Assembly (NCBI GenBank): GCA_030615175.1
Contig: JAUWZX010000005.1
Location: forward strand, 1 to 41,811
DNA from: Candidatus Parvarchaeota archaeon
GTDB lineage: Archaea > Nanobdellota > Nanobdellia > WJKC01
Direction of reading: 5' to 3'
DNA length: 41,811 bases
Shown: in pieces, positions 14,701 through 22,525 of the stretch
Numbering within the stretch: position 1 is the stretch's first letter
How the letters are laid out: each line of letters starts with the position of its first letter
Notes under the pieces: generated by a model
What the model saw: the letters and a program-made list of their open reading frames with translations, nothing else
Told to the model about the DNA's origin: nothing
The model's database searches: none
Made by a program: the position numbers and the translations under genes

Positions 14701-16466
14701 TTAAGAGCCCCGCCCCAATAACACTCACCGTCATTAAGAGGGAATAAGCGGTCGCAGCGGTCATGATGCCTTAACTCAAGATTATAAGTAGTGAAATAAC
14801 CCGTATCCACCTCCTCATCAGTCCAGTTCATTGCAAGAAACAAAGTCTTATTAGGAAGAGGGCACTCGCAGTCAGGGGCGCGGGAGGGGATATGAAACTC
14901 ATCAATCACTAAACTATCATTACATAATTCAGGAGGCACGAAATCCATTGCAGCCTCCTGCGCACCGCAAGAACATGAATCAATAAGCGTTCTTGAAGGA
15001 GGAGTTAACTTTGAAATATTCTGCACTCCAAAATTAAGCTTTGAAGGAATAACCTGCAGGACTAATTCAGAAATACATGTAGGGCACGGAATCTTCAGTA
15101 TAGCCCCCTTCTCAGGGTCGCATACCCAGTTATCACCAAACATGAAGTCACGCTCAACATTGCACCCGTTCACGCCGCAGCGCTCCTCACTCACATCCTC
15201 CTGATAATAACAAAGAGAATAATAACCCGCATTAACAACTAAGCCTGGAGGAGGACAGTACTCCCTAACGCCAGCCCATCCGCCGTAATCACGAGGCAGC
15301 CAAGTGCAATGATAATAGAAATCATAATCCTCCTCCATTAACCGCCTATACTTAAAATCCTCACACTGCCCCTGCTCACAGTACTCCTCAATGCAGTCAA
15401 CGCATGAAATCTTATTAATACAGTAATCCCCTTCACTGACAACGCCGTAGCAGTCAAGTTCCTCCACGCAATCACCAGCTTCATCATACTTAATGCATTC
15501 ACCGCACACGCGGTCCACAACGCTGCCGTCATCATTCAATATCTTAAGTAAATCAGTGCTCTCAGTGAACCCCCAGTTAGAAGGGTTATCCCACCCCCTT
15601 ACAGTGCCAAGGCATTCAATACGGTAATAACAGGAATTAAAATTAACATCATCAGTAAAATCATTGCTTAAATAAGAATTTTTACCCACACCACTATCAT
15701 TAATCTTGTTCTGAAGAGCCTGCCCGTCAAGTGCAATATTATCCGTCCCTAAAATCGTTCTTGCTGGCTGCACTCCATCAAGAATCTCGCTTATCAGGTG
15801 CTCATCATAACCGCAATACTTGCATGGCTCACCGCAAAGAGGCAAATCCCTGCACGCATAAACTCCAGTTTCTCCATTACAATACACATTACTTCCAGGA
15901 TACTTGCTTTCGCATTGAGTAAGATTACAGCACTCATAAGGAGTCCAATTACAATTAGTCACACGGTTATCACAACCACCCTGATTCCAATTCCAATAAT
16001 CACATGCCCATGGAGTTTCACTGCAATCAGCCTCATACCAATTACAACCACCATACGCGTCAATTCCCTTACAATCAGACTCTCCGCTAATACCAGAGCA
16101 ACGGTAAGTGCCGCCCCTGCAACATTTATATAATACACACGAACCCCAATAGCATTGACCATCAGTTTGCCTGCAGTCACTTTTACCTAAGTAACCACAC
16201 TCAGCCTTTGTCGTGGGACCGCAATGCCCTATAGCCCAGCTACAGCCCAAGTGAGCGCACTCATCTTCATAATTCAGAGTCTGAGACGGGTCTGTATCAT
16301 CCCATACATCACAACTGTAAGAACTGCCTGAACAATAACCACAATTATAAGAAGTCTTACCACAGCCAGCACCGCAAAGGTCAGGAGAGTCAGGGCAATC
16401 ACAGGCAGCGAAAGCAGTGCTGATAAAGAATACTGTTACCATAATTAATAATAAGTAAGCCCTCAT
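11742..16466 (-). CDS. Giant secreted cysteine-rich protein of the pilin operon
   Basis: This 1574-residue protein has a Sec-type signal peptide (LLLIMVTVFFISTAFA), with mature CDCPDSPDLC. The N-terminal 480 residues or so are extremely rich in Cys, Gly, Tyr and Trp, implying many disulfides. A central part (about 800-1110) has FG-GAP/VCBS-like repeats (VLDYDGDGDSDIIGL, AAGDLNLNGVADFVFSND), suggesting a Ca-binding beta-propeller. The C-terminal 215 residues or so carry acidic Ca-loop-like units (NGVDDDCDTFIDCADDYC, DNDGDSLFDCDDADC) and a Cys-rich end. Its start overlaps the stop of the preceding pilin-like gene in an ATGA junction, so it is the last gene of the operon. Unlike its neighbours it lacks a pilin-type leader. 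An adhesin or tip protein of the filament is a reasonable inference. Confidence 0.85.
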   Translation of the reverse strand: MRAYLLLIMVTVFFISTAFAACDCPDSPDLCGAGCGKTSYNCGYCSGSSYSCDVWDDTDPSQTLNYEDECAHLGCSWAIGHCGPTTKAECGYLGKSDCRQTDGQCYWGSCVLYKCCRGGTYRCSGISGESDCKGIDAYGGCNWYEADCSETPWACDYWNWNQGGCDNRVTNCNWTPYECCNLTQCESKYPGSNVYCNGETGVYACRDLPLCGEPCKYCGYDEHLISEILDGVQPARTILGTDNIALDGQALQNKINDSGVGKNSYLSNDFTDDVNFNSCYYRIECLGTVRGWDNPSNWGFTESTDLLKILNDDGSVVDRVCGECIKYDEAGDCVEELDCYGVVSEGDYCINKISCVDCIEEYCEQGQCEDFKYRRLMEEDYDFYYHCTWLPRDYGGWAGVREYCPPPGLVVNAGYYSLCYYQEDVSEERCGVNGCNVERDFMFGDNWVCDPEKGAILKIPCPTCISELVLQVIPSKLNFGVQNISKLTPPSRTLIDSCSCGAQEAAMDFVPPELCNDSLVIDEFHIPSRAPDCECPLPNKTLFLAMNWTDEEVDTGYFTTYNLELRHHDRCDRLFPLNDGECYWGGALNYSLSRYGLSLGVNRGSNLINEDVWCSDSGEGEFCSFYSNRLSRVKYDLKTLVDLTIYAYNEDNVVPVYLSTFGRGAQFRDDDGQAESNLLLGAGDVFSISFNVGENVTREDYGFAQIMTECFTDSGSVDLSVSLEGVDLGVIVCDDIISWHEFVFNPLELGYDLANDWYEFSFIPDGDVHISVDVDNDYQTSNYYYLVNDVSCSFDEFSPAEESAGINADLFNFLSIEGFDGEFFYVSGDSVFVDGSEFDASGVIASGISGIAGVDDYLVVLDGVGLYSISAFDVEFLNLSTKGAFYIPPEINSYDFILGADLVEDSSGDELIAGNESGVTIFEHQSPRLGGKIVIPTSGEVTMLALGGSGELFYGVEGEGVFMLDYDLIPELVYPEKSVFAASDFLVLDYDGDGDSDIIGLTGEESLGVYRNYGRLGFIPLDITNASPETGVSFLAAGDLNLNGVADFVFSNDTGKFFFAELVNSDFRFTELGLSPSGFNFFSNHSSILFINSGVINRISGFTVPYACDGLDFSSAAPLVRFEYGDVNPVTVLDQLFPDLIVPSESLKVNEFYDEISPAHDESQFGKVLFCGEDYWFNVSFNQRELRFEPYDYFNFTVRIDDMPVYCTNTAGPDGIGLPILKKDFISQEVFCHLPDCNHGFPRPYSFDICTRAGVIEYENCYSFNSVVALAGRADIRLDNTSPAGKFELLACPQQADGSPPVDGSMYSLFASPNEVYYPYDFNGLYDEVTGYQILDSDGSVVCSSSFEVMPSLVPGVQLISNCVEVLTPESDYKLRVFISDYYDKILIDDFSLVDWLSPASENCVNGVDDDCDTFIDCADDYCDGYSVDGWKCYMLDKVEIDCSDFVDNDGDSLFDCDDADCLGMTCAVGKVCTAIGVCDVSCLGTTASCCVAGDCASYCVSLTRYYSGSCPVVGSACSYSTQSCDDGVICSTDSCTAASCSNIPIADDTTVCDTGKVCHDGQCCAFVAGSWVC

Positions 16467-16948
16467 ACTGACACCCCTGAACCGCGCAAATTAAAACTTA
16501 ATTCAACCACTCCAGTATCCTCAATCCCGTGAAGAGGGAACCTGCAGACAGTAAATCCTTCGCTAAAAGCGCCGGCAGTCTCCTCAACATCACCAACAGT
16601 AACCCTGAAACCCATCCTGCCAGCAAGCAAAGGAAAAAGTTCATACGACTTATCACTCAAGTACTGGGCAGTAGGGTAAGTTCTCGCCTCACTAATCCCT
16701 AACTGAGAAAATAATAAGTCAACAGCGCCTAAACGCTCCTCAACCAGGACTTTAATATACTCATTACCAACCATTAACGGCAGAGTCGTTGAACAAGTAT
16801 ACTTAAAATTATTATCCTGAATCTGAATCACGCCGGCAAGAAAAAAGTTATTAACGTAAAAAGACTGCAATAATAAAATGATTACTGTAACAAGTATTAT
16901 GAATATTATCTCAAATATCAAACCCTCCATTGCACCCTTACGACTCAA
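16463..16948 (-). CDS. Type IV pilin-like protein, 161 residues
   Basis: A TTG start at 16948 gives MSRKGAMEGLIFEIIFIILV, a basic leader then a hydrophobic helix as in class III prepilins, with probable cleavage after Gly. This start is one base after the upstream TGA and has GAGGGTG about nine bases before it. The longer frame to 16987 would overlap the upstream gene by 38 nt and bury the leader. The rest is a soluble beta-rich head (FRVTVGDVEETAG, VVELSFNLRG). The 3' end overlaps the giant secreted-protein gene by 4 nt. Confidence 0.75.
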   Translation of the reverse strand: MSRKGAMEGLIFEIIFIILVTVIILLLQSFYVNNFFLAGVIQIQDNNFKYTCSTTLPLMVGNEYIKVLVEERLGAVDLLFSQLGISEARTYPTAQYLSDKSYELFPLLAGRMGFRVTVGDVEETAGAFSEGFTVCRFPLHGIEDTGVVELSFNLRGSGVSV

Positions 16949-16949
16949 T

Positions 16950-17528
16950 TCACAACACCCTCGCCTTAAATAATTCAGCTGAAGCACTGATTAATATTTC
17001 AACATAACCATAAGAGAATCTGTTATCATAAATAATTTTCACTGGCAGCACAACGTTCACATCAGTATTAGGATTAAAGAAGTAATCAAAATGCAGGTAA
17101 GAAGCGTAACCCTCATCATCACCTAACAAGTAATGAGCACCTGACTCATCATAAACCTTAACTCCTATGAAAACATAATACTCCTTTGTGTGCAACTGCG
17201 TGCACGCTTTCAGGCGTTCAACGCTTAACTTATTAGCATCAATTGAGTTAGGAAGAGTTATTTTATCAATAAAGTTATAATCAACACTTCCCTGCTGAAG
17301 CACATCATAAAAAACGCCTTTCTTAACATAAGCAAAGCAATTCTCACTATTAATTAACCGGTTAGCAATTAATAATGCCTCAGTAGTCCAGTCAGCCCTG
17401 CCAGTAGTTATTAAAGAACGGTCAACACTGTCAATAATTAAAACTGCAATAACTGAAGTTGACATGACCATGGCTATTGAAACGAATAATAATACTATTG
17501 TTGACGCGGCAGCCCTCCTATTCAACAC
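16950..17528 (-). CDS. Type IV pilin-like protein, 192 residues
   Basis: The N-terminus MLNRRAAASTIVLLFVSIAM has the basic-residues-then-Ala leader and a hydrophobic N-helix typical of archaeal prepilins. The head is mixed (YYVFIGVKVYDESGAHYLLG, NVVLPVKIIYDNRFS). The start is GTG 17528 or TTG 17525, overlapping the upstream stop by up to 11 nt. It lies one base before the next pilin-like gene. It is probably a minor pilin of the same filament. Confidence 0.75.
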   Translation of the reverse strand: MLNRRAAASTIVLLFVSIAMVMSTSVIAVLIIDSVDRSLITTGRADWTTEALLIANRLINSENCFAYVKKGVFYDVLQQGSVDYNFIDKITLPNSIDANKLSVERLKACTQLHTKEYYVFIGVKVYDESGAHYLLGDDEGYASYLHFDYFFNPNTDVNVVLPVKIIYDNRFSYGYVEILISASAELFKARVL

Positions 17529-19413
17529 GCTTATAACCTCCTAAACCAAAGTCATTATATAATGTCACATTGCCCATGCTTAAATCAATCCTGTAACCTT
17601 TAACCCCTTCTGGTGATGCATTATACATGGATAACTTGCAGTTCAACAAGTAATCAAGACCCATACCCTCACTTAATGATTCAAAAGCATTGCCCTTAAA
17701 AGAAGACATGTGACCAGTCACCATTCCCTGAATCCTCACACCCTCGCACCCGTCAAAATCATTGCCTTCATAAGGACCGCCATAAATGACATTGAAATTA
17801 TACTCCTGCTCTGTAGGGAATTCCTGCCTGAAAAGAGAGCTGAACAATGAACTGTCCTTATCATAAAAAGTAACATTCAATCCATCAGGAAAAGGAATCA
17901 TCCTGGTCAAGCCTTCCATATCGCATGGACGGTCATCACTATCAGCGGTTACTATGAACCCAACACTGCTGTCCTCTGCACAGTAAAAAGTAATCATGCA
18001 GTCCTTAGAAAAACCAGGACCCCACAAAACACTGTCAAAAGGAAAATAATTAATCTCCTGGCAGGCAGGACTAATACAGTAACCTCCCCTCTGCGTGTAA
18101 TAATCCATGTAAACACTTGCTTCAGTAAGATGATAATAATCACAGTCATCCCCCACGCCAGGATAGCATAATTCATAATCAGTCTCCAATTCTAACGTAA
18201 TATCAATATCTGTTTCAGGATAAAAACTATTATACAATAATAAGAATGAATTAATATTAGTGTCATTTACTTGTCCAGTACATGACTCTTCAACGCACAT
18301 GCCTCCAATCATGAATTCATAATCAGCACAGCATGACTCATTACTTTCCTCATCACATTCAAGTTTTGAAATATCCTTTAAATCATAACAAACATCCCTA
18401 ACCCATCCATCAGCAGGGCAGGCATCGCTTGATAAACTATGAATCCCGGGGCAGTACTCCTCGCATAAAACGGTTTCTGAACGCTTAATTATCCTGTAAC
18501 CAGAAGGCAGTATAACCGTGAAGTTCTCACTTAAGTCATTCCAGTAAGGAATTTCATCATAAAGAACATCACCCCATCCATTATCACATGACTTAAATAA
18601 CTCGGATAACAAGCCGCCCAGCCCCTCCCTTAAACTGTCCTTGAAATCAGCGGTTGAAACATGATTCCAGTAAGTTGATGCATAAAAAGTCAGGTTGCCT
18701 TCATATAAATTAAAAGTGTTAGGCATAACGCTTTTAGGCACTACTAGCGCCCTCCTCACTGCCTCAAAATCATTAAGGTCCAAGTAAAGTTCAGAAAAAG
18801 CCTCATAATCACTAGCCCCTCTGTAAAAACTGCCCTTGCCAAGCACAAGCACAGGATTCCAGTAAAAATCATTCTCAGGGTGAGGCCTGAAAGTGAATTT
18901 AACTCCATAAGAACCAGGCGAACCATTGTCCGGGTTGCGGTAAATCATTACCGGCTCTATCCTCTTAATCCACATTCCGTCGCAGACAAGCCCGCGCTCA
19001 TTAGCAGTTACTTCAGTAATGACCTGATTACTCTCCCTCTTAGGCCTGCCATCAGCGTGATAATTATCGCAGTCGCAGTAAACCATTAATAAAGGAATAA
19101 CAGGGTATAACTGCACTGTCAAAGGGTCAAACGCGACCCCGCAGTCAAGGCATTTATCCGTGATGCAGCTGCCTGGCAGCCCGGTACTGACATCAGTGAC
19201 TCCGGAAGGCATGGCGTATAATGAATTCTGAACTAATGAGATAAGATTGCCTGTTAACTTAATGCCAATAACAATGCTGATTTGCTCCTGAATAAAACTA
19301 CTAATCCCTGTCAGTATGAACATTGGACCAATAACAGCGATTATTATTATCGCAATCTGAACTATTAAAAAAGTTCCAGACCCCTGCGCCTTAATCGAAA
19401 GCAGGATAAACAC
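17518..19413 (-). CDS. Large pilin-like protein with Cys-rich ectodomain
   Basis: A protein of about 631 residues. Near its N-terminus SIKAQGSGTFLIVQIAIIII matches the KA|QG cleavage site and hydrophobic helix seen in the small pilins at 25153 and 25732. A second hydrophobic stretch follows (VIGPMFILTGI). The remaining 550 residues or so are extracellular in character, with many Cys pairs (ITDKCLDCG, EEYCPG, ESCCADYEF). The GTG start at 19413 lies within the end of the upstream gene (23-nt overlap) and has no clear ribosome-binding site. An ATT codon at 19395 directly before KAQG is an alternative. Far larger than an ordinary pilin; role unknown. Confidence 0.75.
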   Translation of the reverse strand: MFILLSIKAQGSGTFLIVQIAIIIIAVIGPMFILTGISSFIQEQISIVIGIKLTGNLISLVQNSLYAMPSGVTDVSTGLPGSCITDKCLDCGVAFDPLTVQLYPVIPLLMVYCDCDNYHADGRPKRESNQVITEVTANERGLVCDGMWIKRIEPVMIYRNPDNGSPGSYGVKFTFRPHPENDFYWNPVLVLGKGSFYRGASDYEAFSELYLDLNDFEAVRRALVVPKSVMPNTFNLYEGNLTFYASTYWNHVSTADFKDSLREGLGGLLSELFKSCDNGWGDVLYDEIPYWNDLSENFTVILPSGYRIIKRSETVLCEEYCPGIHSLSSDACPADGWVRDVCYDLKDISKLECDEESNESCCADYEFMIGGMCVEESCTGQVNDTNINSFLLLYNSFYPETDIDITLELETDYELCYPGVGDDCDYYHLTEASVYMDYYTQRGGYCISPACQEINYFPFDSVLWGPGFSKDCMITFYCAEDSSVGFIVTADSDDRPCDMEGLTRMIPFPDGLNVTFYDKDSSLFSSLFRQEFPTEQEYNFNVIYGGPYEGNDFDGCEGVRIQGMVTGHMSSFKGNAFESLSEGMGLDYLLNCKLSMYNASPEGVKGYRIDLSMGNVTLYNDFGLGGYKRVE

Positions 19414-22400
19414 CTTCAGCAGTTAATACAATGCCATTACTCCACGCGTAATCACTTTCACCATATCTTTTAACACTTAATTTATTAATATTATCAATGA
19501 ATGGCCCTCCAAAACCTGCAGGGTCGCCGTAAGCCCCAACCCAGTACTGGAATGCCCTGACCTGCTTCTCCTCGCAGGTTAATCCTGACTTAAAACTAGC
19601 TGATTCGCAGACGTCATCGCAAGTGAATGAAAAGCATGCAGTCATTGTATTACGATAACATGCCTCCCCTACCGAGTAATTGCAGACGTTCTCAAAAGCA
19701 GTGCCTAACTGACCTAATGGCCCAAGTTCAACATCCTTATTATTACAGTACCAGTCCTCTGAAGCTAAACCAAAAATGCTTCCTAACGCGTCAATCCACA
19801 GGTCAAGGTCTCCTAACTCCCTTAAAACCACCCTGGTATAACAGTAATTTGACTCATTAACCCAGATTAATTCATTAGTACCGCATCCTAACTCATCAAG
19901 CCGGACGCATGAAATAGGTCTCATCCTGTTAGGATTAAAAGTCCGGATAGCACCGTCAGCGTACATGATTTCCTCAACAAATCCTCCAGAGTCAAAAACA
20001 TCTGAATAAAAGGATGCTATTGCCAGGTTAAAAAAATAACCAGCAGCCATGCCGGCTAACTTCTTTACTAATCCTTTCAGAAAATTTTTAATAAGCCCTG
20101 ACGCGATTTTCTTTAAAATCTTGCTCTTAATGCTAAAGCCAGTAATGCTTAAAGTAAAATGCGGAGTTAAAAGAACATCCTCTATCTTCTCTGTAAAAGA
20201 ATCCGACACTCTTGAAACAATCTCCTCGCCAGAGAAGAACACTAATAACGCTTTATTAGACTTAAAGAAAGGGTTTAAGTTTGATAATAATTGAGGAACG
20301 AGCCGGGCAGTGCTCGTGTACCTGTTCAATGACAATAAATCATTAATATTACTGTAACCCTTAAACCAGCCCTTAAAATCACTTTCTCTTGAATGCAAGC
20401 CGCTTGGTCCGGGCCAGCACTTAACTCTTGATACCTCGCCAGGCTCCAGGGCTTCATCCACTGCATCCATTAAAGCCAAATTAAAATCACTGACTAAGTC
20501 ATCAACCAAATTGCTAATTAATGACTTAAAATTAGGATAAGGATCACCCAAGTAACCTTCATTAAATATTAACTCAAGGAATTCATTAACTGCGCGTCCA
20601 GTATAATCATTAAACAATGCATTTAAGTCATTAAAAAAAGGCGTCTTAAAAATGTCTGTCTTATAATAATCATTAAATTCATTCTCATTCATTGCATCAT
20701 AAATACCTTCAAAAATTAAGGATTTAAAACTGCCTGGTGAAGGAAGGTAACAAGTCCCTCCATCCTCAACATAATTATCCTGCAGTGACTTATTATATGA
20801 TTGAGTAAGATTGTTCCTTAATAAAACTGAATAAGCAGTAACAGCGTCAAGCGCGTCCTCAAAGACAACATCACCACCACTCCTGCTACTAATCTTTTCT
20901 GCCATTAAATTAATAAGCGGGTCTAAATCATTACCAGACGCTCTTGCCGAATAAGTTTCTAAAATACTCTCAAACACAAGCTCATCTAAATCATAAATAG
21001 AACAGAGGATAGCGTAATAACTTAAATCATCAATATGCTCTCTTAACCCTGCTTCTAATTCATCAAAAATAATTGACTTGCCCATCTCGTAAGTGAAATT
21101 ATTCCTCACATTTGATTCTGTCTCACTGCTTAAACCATAAACCTCTCCTATAGGGTTATAAACCTGATTGCACACAGTGCCAGCTAATTCATAAATAAAT
21201 TCATCATTAACCCTGTCAAGAGTGTCATTAAATGAGTAACTGATATTACTAATTAACCTATTATGAATGTCTGCTCCTAAATCAGGGTAAGAATAAAAAC
21301 CTTCAACACCTCCTAATGATTCATTTAATTCATCATAAATCATTTTTGCAAAAACACTTAGAACACCATCACCTACTGCAGTAACGTCTGACGCTTTATC
21401 CCACATTAAGTCATCATTCATGATTAAATCCACTAATGAAGGGTTAAGCGTGCAGTCACAGCCATCAGGAGTGCAGGAAGGACAATTCACTAAATCATCA
21501 TCATATGACCCTGAATCCTGGACAGGGATTAAGCCAAGGTCAGGCAATACGAAGTAAAGAATGGTGTTACTAATGTCTTCTTCCAAATTACTAAAACCAG
21601 TCTTAACTGAATCCTCCAGCAAGGAGCTGACTTCACTATTAACTGAGGCACTAATGGACTCAGGTGAGGAATCAATTATTGAATTAGTAACCATTAATTC
21701 AGTCCTATCAGCAAGATAATCTGTTAAGTCTGTATTAATTAATTCCTGCAACTCACTTGACTTATCAATTATTATGTTATTATTAATCCTGTTCTTAACA
21801 GTCACTGCCCCCTCTCCTAAGAGGTCATAAATGTCATGATTAATTAATAAGTCGCAGTCAAAAGTGGCAGTGTCACTAGTAAAACTTGAAATAGTAATGT
21901 TATCCCTGTCAGCCAGCGCGCACCCGCCGAAGTATTCGGGCGCAGAGTAAAAATAAACATTGCGTTCAACGCCTTCAATTAATTCTATTACTTCATTAGT
22001 GAGTATCGTGGTCCCTAAGTCAAGAAGTGCAAGAGTGTCAGCCAGTAATTGCTCCATAATGCCTGGCGGCGAGTAATACCAGAACGGGCAGCCAGGAGCC
22101 TTCGCGTCAGCAAGGATTGTTGAATCCCAATCAGAAGTCGTGCACTTAGCCCAATTACCCTCCCACTCATCTAACTGGAACAGGCAGAGGCAATTCGCGC
22201 CAACGCACTTCCTCATCTGCGCTGGAAGCATTCCAGCATCCTCAGGCTGGCTTAAGAAGTTTTGCGGAACATACACTTGTGAAATAATGTTAGTCCGCCC
22301 GAAAGTGCTGATTGACAAGTCAAGAGCCAATGCCTCATTAGTAGCGCCGCGACACACTGCCTCAATCGGCTCCAGGAACCGTCTGAAACCACTGAGCGCG

Positions 22401-22525
22401 GCTGACTCTGAGTAACCGCCAATTAATGATTCCAGACCTCCAAACCATGTCAGGACGACCATGCCGAAAATTAATAATGAAACAACTTCTATCAGCAAGG
22501 TTGTAATACTTGCCTTACGATTCAT
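19391..22525 (-). CDS. Giant pilin-like protein, 1044 residues
   Basis: The N-terminus MNRKASITTLLIEVVSLLIF is a class III prepilin-like leader plus helix. Residues about 46-117 (GFRRFLEPIEAVC, ALALDLSISTF, MRKCVGANCLCLFQ) align with the same region of the 794-residue neighbour, so the two are paralogues. The middle is long, helical and acidic. A hydrophobic amphipathic segment (KKIASGLIKNFLKGLVKKLA) lies near 800. The C-terminal part is again Cys-rich. The start overlaps the upstream stop by 4 nt (ATGA). It is far beyond the size of known structural pilins. It may span the cell envelope or form a large surface appendage; that is inference. Confidence 0.8.
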   Translation of the reverse strand: MNRKASITTLLIEVVSLLIFGMVVLTWFGGLESLIGGYSESAALSGFRRFLEPIEAVCRGATNEALALDLSISTFGRTNIISQVYVPQNFLSQPEDAGMLPAQMRKCVGANCLCLFQLDEWEGNWAKCTTSDWDSTILADAKAPGCPFWYYSPPGIMEQLLADTLALLDLGTTILTNEVIELIEGVERNVYFYSAPEYFGGCALADRDNITISSFTSDTATFDCDLLINHDIYDLLGEGAVTVKNRINNNIIIDKSSELQELINTDLTDYLADRTELMVTNSIIDSSPESISASVNSEVSSLLEDSVKTGFSNLEEDISNTILYFVLPDLGLIPVQDSGSYDDDLVNCPSCTPDGCDCTLNPSLVDLIMNDDLMWDKASDVTAVGDGVLSVFAKMIYDELNESLGGVEGFYSYPDLGADIHNRLISNISYSFNDTLDRVNDEFIYELAGTVCNQVYNPIGEVYGLSSETESNVRNNFTYEMGKSIIFDELEAGLREHIDDLSYYAILCSIYDLDELVFESILETYSARASGNDLDPLINLMAEKISSRSGGDVVFEDALDAVTAYSVLLRNNLTQSYNKSLQDNYVEDGGTCYLPSPGSFKSLIFEGIYDAMNENEFNDYYKTDIFKTPFFNDLNALFNDYTGRAVNEFLELIFNEGYLGDPYPNFKSLISNLVDDLVSDFNLALMDAVDEALEPGEVSRVKCWPGPSGLHSRESDFKGWFKGYSNINDLLSLNRYTSTARLVPQLLSNLNPFFKSNKALLVFFSGEEIVSRVSDSFTEKIEDVLLTPHFTLSITGFSIKSKILKKIASGLIKNFLKGLVKKLAGMAAGYFFNLAIASFYSDVFDSGGFVEEIMYADGAIRTFNPNRMRPISCVRLDELGCGTNELIWVNESNYCYTRVVLRELGDLDLWIDALGSIFGLASEDWYCNNKDVELGPLGQLGTAFENVCNYSVGEACYRNTMTACFSFTCDDVCESASFKSGLTCEEKQVRAFQYWVGAYGDPAGFGGPFIDNINKLSVKRYGESDYAWSNGIVLTAEGVYPAFD

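Noticed and set aside
12000-16000. Short repeated motifs in the giant protein gene considered as a CRISPR-like array
   Set aside because: No regular repeat-spacer pattern; repeats follow codons of Asp/Gly/Cys-rich protein repeats.
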